Source of the DNA: Paenibacillus sp. MMS18-CY102
Lineage (GTDB): Bacteria > Bacillota > Bacilli > Paenibacillales > Paenibacillaceae
Assembly: GCF_009789195.1 (NCBI RefSeq)
Contig: NZ_WSTC01000042.1
Coordinates: 1 to 46,775, forward strand
Direction of reading: 5' to 3'
DNA: 46,775 bases
Notes under the pieces: generated by a model
Seen by the model: the letters and a program-made list of their open reading frames with translations, nothing else
What the model was told of the DNA's origin: nothing
The model's database searches: none
Made by a program: the position numbers and the translations under genes
In this document: piece after piece, positions 41,511-46,775 of the stretch
How the letters are laid out: the number at the start of each line of letters is the position of its first letter
Numbering within the stretch: the first letter of the stretch is position 1

Positions 41511-42146
41511 TTATCCAGCTAGTACATCAAGACCCGAAATTACGAGGTCAGCTTCTTTCAAAATGTCCGGGCTGCCAATGCCGACAACCTTGGAGCCAGC
41601 AGCTTTGCCGGCTTGAACGCCAGCTTCCGCATCCTCGAATACGACGCAATCCTTCGGATCGAGGCCAAGCGCGACGCTCGCCGATACGAATACTTCGGGA
41701 TCAGGCTTCGCCTTCGAAACTTTGTTGCCATCGATCACGGCGTCGAACAAGTCGGTAATTTCCAGCTTGGACAAAATAAATTCGGCGTTTTTGCTTGCAG
41801 ACCCGAGCGCGATCTTAACGCCTTTGCTTCTAAGCTGCTGCAAGTACGCCCGCGCGCCAGGCAAAATCTCTTCTGGCTGAAGCTTCGCTATGGATGCAAC
41901 GTACTCGTTGTTTTTGCTTTCTGCCATTTCATTAAAGGCAGCCTCGTCGACTTCGACGCCTCCGATTTCGAGTAAAATGCGAAGCGATTCCACGCGGCTA
42001 ACGCCTTTGAGCCGTTCGTTATGCGCTTCGGTGAATTCAAAGCCTAGCCGGTCCGCTAATGCTTTCCATGCGAGATAGTGGTATTTAGCCGTATCGACGA
42101 TGACGCCGTCCAGATCGAAGATGGCGCCTTTCATATTTTCTAACAT
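41511..42146 (-). CDS. pgmB: beta-phosphoglucomutase
   Basis: The 211-residue HAD-type enzyme converts beta-glucose-1-phosphate to glucose-6-phosphate. Motif I is FDLDGVIVDTAKYHYLAW (Asp11 and Asp13 as nucleophile and acid/base), with the mutase cap at 17-85, LGSASKN in motif II, KAKPDPEVF with the lysine, and FEDAEAGV as motif III. AAAGGAG lies before the ATG at 42146. It follows the maltose phosphorylase gene by 26 nt on the same strand, so one message makes both enzymes for complete use of maltose. Terminated by the hairpin next to it. Confidence 0.95.
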   Translation of the reverse strand: MLENMKGAIFDLDGVIVDTAKYHYLAWKALADRLGFEFTEAHNERLKGVSRVESLRILLEIGGVEVDEAAFNEMAESKNNEYVASIAKLQPEEILPGARAYLQQLRSKGVKIALGSASKNAEFILSKLEITDLFDAVIDGNKVSKAKPDPEVFVSASVALGLDPKDCVVFEDAEAGVQAGKAAGSKVVGIGSPDILKEADLVISGLDVLAG

Positions 42147-42172
42147 GTGTGATTCTCCTTTATTGTTCCAAA

Positions 42173-44479
42173 TTAAACGGACATGCCGACTTTCGCGAGA
42201 CTGATCATAACGCCAGCGGCGTCTACTGTGTAGGCTTGGCCATAGATCGTAAGCTCGACGGCTTCGCCGGATACGACCTTAATGGATGCGCTTTGCTTGT
42301 TCACTTCAACATGCAGCTTCGATTCTTTGTAAGAAATCGGGAAGCTGTAGCTGTCCCAGCGTGCTGGAATCGTCGGTTGGAGGACGAGCTTATCTCCGTC
42401 GGAGCGCATGCCGCCGAAGCCATAGACGATGTTCAGCCATGCTGCCGCAATGGAGGTTGTGTGCAAGCCTTCGCGCGTATTGCGGTTGTAGTTGTCCAAG
42501 TCCAGGCGCGTTGCGAATTCGAAGAATTGGTACGCTTCTTCTTCCTTGCCGATCTCCGCAGCGAAGATGGAGTGGACGGAAGGCGAGAGCGACGATTCAT
42601 GAATGCAGCGCGATTCGTAGTACTCGTAGTTGGCTGCTTTCTCAGCAAGCGAATAGTCACCGCTGTACAAGAACATGAACATAAGCACGTCTGGCTGCTT
42701 GATCATGTCGTAGCGGTACAGGCGGTCGTACGACCAGTGCGAATAGAGCGGGAATTCCGTTACCGGGATCGAATGAATGTCGAGATGCGGCATATCGAAG
42801 AAGCCGTCATGCTCTTCATAGATGCCTGTTTTCTCGTCCTTCGGAATTTTCATAAGCTCCGCTTTTTTCTCCCAGTCGGCTTGCTCCTCAGTTGTCAAGT
42901 TGAGCCGCGCCGCTAACGCTTGGAACGTTTCGCTCGAATGTTCAGACATGTCGCCGATCACTTCAAGCGTGTATTCAAATAGCTTCTTCGCCATAAGGTT
43001 GATATAGCAGTTGTTGTTGACCATGAGCTGGAATTCATCTGGTCCCATAACGCCGAAATAGCCGTACAGGCCGGTTTGTTGGCCGTATTGCCCACGCGTC
43101 GCATAGAAGCGGCTAATTTGGATGAGCATTTCCAGCCCTTTGTCATACAGGAAGTCCTTGTCGCCCGAAATGTTCACGTAGTGGCGAATGCCGTAAGCGA
43201 CCGCTGTGCCTACGTGAAGCTGGAGGTTGGAGTGCTGCCATAGGTCACAGCTTTCCGTGCCATCGATCGTTGCGATTGGATAGAATGCGCCTTCGCAGTC
43301 CAGATCCTTCGCGCGTTCGAGGGCATAGTCCAACGATTTGTAACGGAACTCGAGCAAGCTTTTGGCAGCTTTCGGGTTGTTGAAAATATAGAACGGCAGG
43401 CAGTAGGACTCGGTGTCCCAGAAAGCAAGGCCGCGATACGCTTCGCCCGTAAGCCCTTTAGCGCCGATGTTGAAGCCCGGATTGTCGCCATGATACGTTT
43501 GGTACAAATTGAAAATACAGAAACGGATGCCCTGTTGGTTGTCTGGATCGCCTTCAATGACAATGTCAGATTCTTTCCATACGTTGTCCCAATAGTCCGC
43601 TTGCTGCTGCGCCAGCTCGTCATAGCTTGCGCCGACATACGCTTGCGCCTGTTCTAGCGCGTTGTTCCACAGTTGCTCAGTCGTCGTGGAAAGCTCTTTC
43701 TCAGCGTAGTTGTACACGAATTTATCGAAGGTCGTTGCTTCGCCCTGAACGAGCTTAATCGTAATATCTTGGCCGATGAAGCGGTCTGCTTCTACGAGTT
43801 TCGTTTGCACGGCGTTCGGTACGTCGGTCGTAAAGCCGGAGAAGAGGCGGTTTTTCGTGTTGACCGTTTCGCCGATCATCGCTGTTACGCCATTCGCTTG
43901 GCCATGCTGTATGCTTTGCCAGAAGTTGCGGCCTTGATCTTCATGAATGACGGAGAAATCTAGCCCTGTTCGGACTGCGACTTCGCCAGAGAAATTAGTG
44001 GGTTCAAAAGTGATGCGCTGGCAGCCCAGATTAGAAACGTTCATGCTGACAAACCGCTCGAATGTTAATTTGAGCCGTTTGCCATCGGACAATTGCCAGA
44101 TGAAGCTGCGCAGATAGGTGCCGCGCTTGAAGTCGAGCTCGCGGCTGAACTCGCTGAACCGGCTTGTTGCCAAGTCAAGCTTTTCGCCGTTCACGCTGAT
44201 GCGGGTATGCAGCCAATCGACTGCGTTTACCATGAAACGAAGGAAACGAATGATGCCTTTATAATGAGCGGAAACTTTGCTTTCTTCGAAGAGGCCGTTA
44301 AAGTAGCTGCCGATCAAGGAATCGCCGCTATAGCCTTCTTCCGGGTAAGCGCGCACGCCCATATACTCATTGCCTAGGGAGAAGATCGACTCCGAAACGC
44401 GGTTCCGCGCGGGATCGAAGCCCTTCTCAACGACCTTCCATGTATCTACGACGAGATACTTGTCTGCTATTTTTGCCAC
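42173..44479 (-). CDS. mapA: maltose phosphorylase, GH65
   Basis: The 768-residue cytoplasmic enzyme splits maltose with phosphate into glucose and beta-glucose-1-phosphate. It has the GH65 N-terminal beta-sandwich, linker and helical barrel; the catalytic acid is Glu482 in MGPDEFQLMVNNN, and the phosphate loop reads CIHESSLSPSVH, both typical of maltose phosphorylases. GTG 44479 has AAAGGAG 9 nt upstream. Length and motifs match known MapA proteins. It is in an operon with pgmB. A possible -35 TTGCAC lies in the 60 bp upstream; no cre is evident. The assignment to maltose is by motif and by the mutase neighbour; trehalose-type enzymes have GPDEYHE instead. Confidence 0.9.
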   Translation of the reverse strand: MAKIADKYLVVDTWKVVEKGFDPARNRVSESIFSLGNEYMGVRAYPEEGYSGDSLIGSYFNGLFEESKVSAHYKGIIRFLRFMVNAVDWLHTRISVNGEKLDLATSRFSEFSRELDFKRGTYLRSFIWQLSDGKRLKLTFERFVSMNVSNLGCQRITFEPTNFSGEVAVRTGLDFSVIHEDQGRNFWQSIQHGQANGVTAMIGETVNTKNRLFSGFTTDVPNAVQTKLVEADRFIGQDITIKLVQGEATTFDKFVYNYAEKELSTTTEQLWNNALEQAQAYVGASYDELAQQQADYWDNVWKESDIVIEGDPDNQQGIRFCIFNLYQTYHGDNPGFNIGAKGLTGEAYRGLAFWDTESYCLPFYIFNNPKAAKSLLEFRYKSLDYALERAKDLDCEGAFYPIATIDGTESCDLWQHSNLQLHVGTAVAYGIRHYVNISGDKDFLYDKGLEMLIQISRFYATRGQYGQQTGLYGYFGVMGPDEFQLMVNNNCYINLMAKKLFEYTLEVIGDMSEHSSETFQALAARLNLTTEEQADWEKKAELMKIPKDEKTGIYEEHDGFFDMPHLDIHSIPVTEFPLYSHWSYDRLYRYDMIKQPDVLMFMFLYSGDYSLAEKAANYEYYESRCIHESSLSPSVHSIFAAEIGKEEEAYQFFEFATRLDLDNYNRNTREGLHTTSIAAAWLNIVYGFGGMRSDGDKLVLQPTIPARWDSYSFPISYKESKLHVEVNKQSASIKVVSGEAVELTIYGQAYTVDAAGVMISLAKVGMSV

Positions 44480-44556
44480 GCCAGTCCACTCCTTTAGTGA
44501 TTTGAGTCCCCTAATACAGTACCTATCCAGATTAGTGCAATCGCTGCGCGGAACAA

Positions 44557-44784
44557 ATGTTCAACTCTAATGAATGTATGTGCATTTATACCGAGTTTCG
44601 GGTTTGGAGCTTAGCCGTCATTTTGTTATTTTTGAAAAGCTATTTATTCGTATTGATCGAATATCACACCTTTGCATTTTGGGAAATGGCATTTTACTTG
44701 TCAGCCGTACTAACGGTAACCTGTTATTTCATTTGGATCTGCTCTTGGTTGCCAAGCAAACATGCCAAGCACCGCGGGGCATGA
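44557..44784 (+). other. possible small membrane protein, doubtful
   Basis: A 75-residue frame would give two hydrophobic helices and a basic tail (LPSKHAKHR). The sequence is AT-rich and no convincing ribosome site precedes the start. It lies between a divergent gene pair. It may be a chance frame. Kept as a low-confidence note. Confidence 0.25.
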
Positions 44785-44851
44785 ACCTGCTTGTACATAC
44801 ATTCCTGTCGCTGGAAATTAGGTGGCAGGTTATTTGCATTGGGAGGGTGAT

Positions 44852-44893
44852 GTGTCAAATTTGTTTGACACTATGTATGTTAAATGTTACATT
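44852..44893 (+). promoter_or_regulatory. promoter of the membrane/XRE pair overlapping a palindrome
   Basis: GTGTCAAA (44852-44859) and TTTGACAC (44864-44871) form a perfect 8-bp inverted repeat with 4-nt spacer. The right arm carries a perfect -35 TTGACA (44865-44870), with TACATT (44888-44893) 17 nt downstream. A bound dimer would block RNA polymerase, so autorepression by the XRE protein is likely. Confidence 0.7.
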
Positions 44894-44926
44894 CTTGAAA
44901 TAAACCAAAACCGAAGGAGCCTTGCC

Positions 44927-45373
44927 ATGTCCTATCAGGAGAAGAAAAATATCGTTTCGCTCATCAGCTCGATCATGATTTTTGGGTCCTACTGCTTGTA
45001 TGTTTATATGAAGTATAAAGATGCCATTATGGAGGGGACGGAGCTATTTCGTTTCTGGGGGGCAGTCATTTTAATCCTTATTCCGGTAACAATTGTAGCT
45101 AAAATCGTTATCGAGATCGTGTTCATCATTATTAACCGGATCGCAACGAAGGAAGTGGAGCCTTCTTTCGCTGATGAGTTCGATAAGCAAATTGAATTGA
45201 GAGCGATGCGTGTGTCCTATTTTGTTTTTATACTCGGATTTTTGCTTGCGATGGCATCTTTGGTGCTGGAAATGAACGTTTCGGTCATGTTCGCCACATT
45301 AATTCTCTCGGGTTTTCTATCTGAGGCAGCCAGCATCGGGACGCGTTTATATCTTTATCGAAAAGGAGTTTAA
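44927..45373 (+). CDS. membrane protein of a DUF2178-like/XRE pair
   Basis: The 148-residue protein starts at ATG 44927, with GAAGGAG 7 nt upstream. Four hydrophobic helices (about 9-27, 42-66, 88-108, 113-133) are separated by a charged loop (ATKEVEPSFADEFDKQ). It is followed two bases later by a 72-residue XRE regulator. Such pairs of a four-helix membrane protein and small HTH protein are common in Firmicutes, but the role is not established. The match to a named domain is approximate. Confidence 0.7.
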   Translation: MSYQEKKNIVSLISSIMIFGSYCLYVYMKYKDAIMEGTELFRFWGAVILILIPVTIVAKIVIEIVFIIINRIATKEVEPSFADEFDKQIELRAMRVSYFVFILGFLLAMASLVLEMNVSVMFATLILSGFLSEAASIGTRLYLYRKGV

Positions 45374-45374
45374 G

Positions 45375-45593
45375 ATGGGCCAAAGTCACATAAACAATAG
45401 TATCCGCAGCTTACGGTTCAACCATAACGAAATGACCCAACAGCAGCTCGCCGACCTCGTTGGGGTGACAAGGCAAACGATTGTAGCCATTGAGAAGGGG
45501 AAATATTCGCCTTCCTTGGAGTTGGCGTTTCGAATTGCACGGGTGTTTAATCAGCCGCTCGAGAGCGTCTTTACGTATGGGGAAGAAGGCTAG
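45375..45593 (+). CDS. XRE-family HTH regulator
   Basis: This 72-residue DNA-binding protein has the Cro/C1-type helix-turn-helix: MTQQQLADLVGVTRQTIVAI and EKGKYSPSLELAFRIARVF. It resembles YozG-type small regulators that partner a membrane protein. The AAAGGAG site lies inside the end of the upstream gene, so expression is coupled. The palindrome over the operon's -35 box is the natural target. Confidence 0.88.
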   Translation: MGQSHINNSIRSLRFNHNEMTQQQLADLVGVTRQTIVAIEKGKYSPSLELAFRIARVFNQPLESVFTYGEEG

Positions 45594-45669
45594 AACGAAG
45601 GCGTGATTTGCCGATGGAAGCAGAAGGCGAGTAGCTTATGCCTCTGCTAGGAACATGAGGAGGGATTTC

Positions 45670-46590
45670 ATGAGAGCAATCGTGTATGAACGATACGGGC
45701 CGCCGAATGTCCTTGCGATGAGCGAAATGGCTAAGCCAGCGCCGAAGCGTGGCGAAATTCGAATTAAAGTTCATGCGACGTCCGTCTCGGCTGCGGATTG
45801 GCGTATCCGGAAAGCGGACCCGTTTCTTGCAAGGCTTTTTAATGGGCTCTTCCGTCCCAAGCGCGTCAAGACATTGGGGTTCGAGCTAGCTGGAGTAGTC
45901 GATGAAGTGGGTGAAGGCGTGACACGTTTCAAGCAGGGAGACTCCGTTTTTGCCTACACGGGCCTAGGCTTCGGTGCTTACGCCGAGTATGTATGCCTGT
46001 TGGCAGATGGGGTGAGGGCCAAAGAAGGAATCGTGGCGATGAAGCCCGCTAATATGGCGTATGGGGAAGCGGCGACCGTCCCAGTCGGGGGACTGACTGC
46101 AATGGGGTTTCTGCGAAAAGGCGGCATCGCACAAGGGCAGAGGGTGTTGGTCTATGGCGCTTCTGGAAGTGTAGGCACCTATGCTGTACAGATCGCCAAG
46201 TCCTGCGGGGCAGACGTTACTGGCGTGTGCAGCACTGGGAATATCGAAATGGTGAAGTCGCTCGGTGCGGATCGAGTTGTAGACTATACGAAGGAAGATT
46301 TTGTGAATGGTGGCCAGACGTTTGATTTGATTTTCGACGCGGTTGGCAAACTATCTTATTCACGTTGTAAATCCGTACTTAAGAATCAGGGCAAGTATGT
46401 AACGGTTAGATCCTCGATGCCATTCAAGCACGAACACCTCGCTCAGCTCCATTCGCTCATTGAAGCAGGGAAAGTCCGGTCCGTCATCGATAGAACTTAT
46501 ACATTGGAGCAAATTGTTGAAGCTCATGCGTATGTGGAGCAGGGGCATAAGAAGGGAAACGTGGTTGTTATGGTGGAGCAAGGCCTGTAA
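45670..46590 (+). CDS. NAD(P)H:quinone oxidoreductase-like medium-chain dehydrogenase
   Basis: The 306-residue protein starts at ATG 45670 (AGGAGGG upstream; an in-frame ATG five codons earlier is less well placed). It belongs to the zinc-independent quinone oxidoreductase branch of the MDR superfamily: MRAIVYERYGPPNVL, GFELAGVVDEVGEGV, cofactor loop VYGASGSVGTYAVQIAK, then a Rossmann fold to the end. The usual zinc cysteines of alcohol dehydrogenases are absent. It stands alone, with a tandem repeat downstream. The substrate is unknown. Confidence 0.88.
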   Translation: MRAIVYERYGPPNVLAMSEMAKPAPKRGEIRIKVHATSVSAADWRIRKADPFLARLFNGLFRPKRVKTLGFELAGVVDEVGEGVTRFKQGDSVFAYTGLGFGAYAEYVCLLADGVRAKEGIVAMKPANMAYGEAATVPVGGLTAMGFLRKGGIAQGQRVLVYGASGSVGTYAVQIAKSCGADVTGVCSTGNIEMVKSLGADRVVDYTKEDFVNGGQTFDLIFDAVGKLSYSRCKSVLKNQGKYVTVRSSMPFKHEHLAQLHSLIEAGKVRSVIDRTYTLEQIVEAHAYVEQGHKKGNVVVMVEQGL

Positions 46591-46628
46591 CGAAGGCTAG
46601 CGCATGACGCGCGAAGGCTGCCGGCCGG

Positions 46629-46775
46629 CGCCTTGCGGCCAACGGCCAGCGCCTTGCGGCCAACGGCCAGCGCCTTGCGGCCAACGGCCAGCGCCTTGCG
46701 GCCAACGGCCAGCGCCTTGCGGCCAACGGCCAGCGCCTTGCGGCCAACGGCCAGCGCCTTGCGGCCAACGGCCAG
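46629..46775. repeat. 21-bp tandem repeat, seven perfect units, open-ended
   Basis: Seven identical 21-bp units, each containing TTGCGGCCAACGGCCAG, run from 46629 to the last base of the window, so the array continues beyond it. Each unit holds two GGCC sites and is GC-rich, unlike the region before. As the unit is a multiple of three it gives an uninterrupted frame that is not a gene. A contig end or assembly collapse here is possible. Confidence 0.95.

Noticed and set aside
44822-44926. A longer N-terminus of the XRE-linked membrane protein
   Set aside because: It would translate the palindromic promoter; ATG 44927 has a good ribosome site and a normal N-terminus.
46568-46768. A frame coding for heptad repeats on the minus strand over the tandem array
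   Set aside because: It exists only because the 21-bp unit is a multiple of three; there is no stop constraint, start signal or sequence variation of a real protein.
46629-46775. CRISPR array
   Set aside because: The units are directly adjacent with no variable spacers, so this is a minisatellite.
1-46775. tRNA, rRNA, prophage or insertion sequence
   Set aside because: No cloverleaf, rRNA segment, transposase, integrase or terminal inverted repeat with target duplication was recognised by reading; a covariance-model scan would be needed to exclude small RNAs.

Overview
The window looks like a chromosomal segment of a Paenibacillus-type member of the Bacillales. The pointers are strong AGGAGG-type ribosome sites with many GTG and TTG starts, cre-like operators, two-component pairs of the OmpR type, DUF4179 anti-sigma and DUF3139 proteins, GH65 phosphorylases, and a large secreted modular amylase. 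I saw no rRNA, tRNA, CRISPR array, integrase, transposase or phage structural gene. The name is an inference from gene content, not from a marker gene.

Layout. Positions 1-5.9 kb hold a broken alpha/beta hydrolase, a diguanylate cyclase whose outside domain looks like a CBM4/9 sugar-binding module, a DoxX-like protein behind a double-palindrome promoter, a decayed gene, and a coupled DJ-1/DUF2306 pair. At 6-8.7 kb are a response regulator/kinase pair and an orphan response regulator with an altered receiver. At 9-14 kb is a 1675-residue secreted amylase: a MalS-type GH13 domain followed by starch-binding and FN3 modules. At 14-19.5 kb are a kinase/regulator pair and, divergent from it, a beta-lactamase-like serine hydrolase plus an S41 protease, with an 11-bp-spaced direct repeat between them.

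Positions 19.5-29.5 kb are accessory and partly decayed: a 45-residue membrane peptide, an FtsX-type permease pseudogene, small membrane proteins and lipoproteins, a GNAT pseudogene, a probable kinase fragment, a HAD phosphatase, an SGNH esterase, and a block of inverted intergenic repeats. From 29.5 to 33 kb lies an operon of response regulator, kinase and propeller-like lipoprotein. Then come a LysR/MFS divergent pair, and a TetR/SDR unit sharing a matched pair of operator-like sites.

Positions 37.4-44.5 kb return to sugar use: a GH65 phosphorylase of uncertain specificity, an ECF sigma/anti-sigma pair, and a maltose-phosphorylase-type GH65 in an operon with beta-phosphoglucomutase. The window ends with a membrane protein/XRE pair behind a palindromic promoter, a quinone oxidoreductase, and a 21-bp tandem array that runs off the end.

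A unifying reading (inference): alpha-glucan is cut outside by the MalS-like amylase, under carbon catabolite control. Maltose is phosphorolysed inside to glucose and beta-glucose-1-phosphate, and the latter is isomerised by PgmB to glucose-6-phosphate. A CBM-bearing diguanylate cyclase may report extracellular glycan. No sugar transporter is present in the window.
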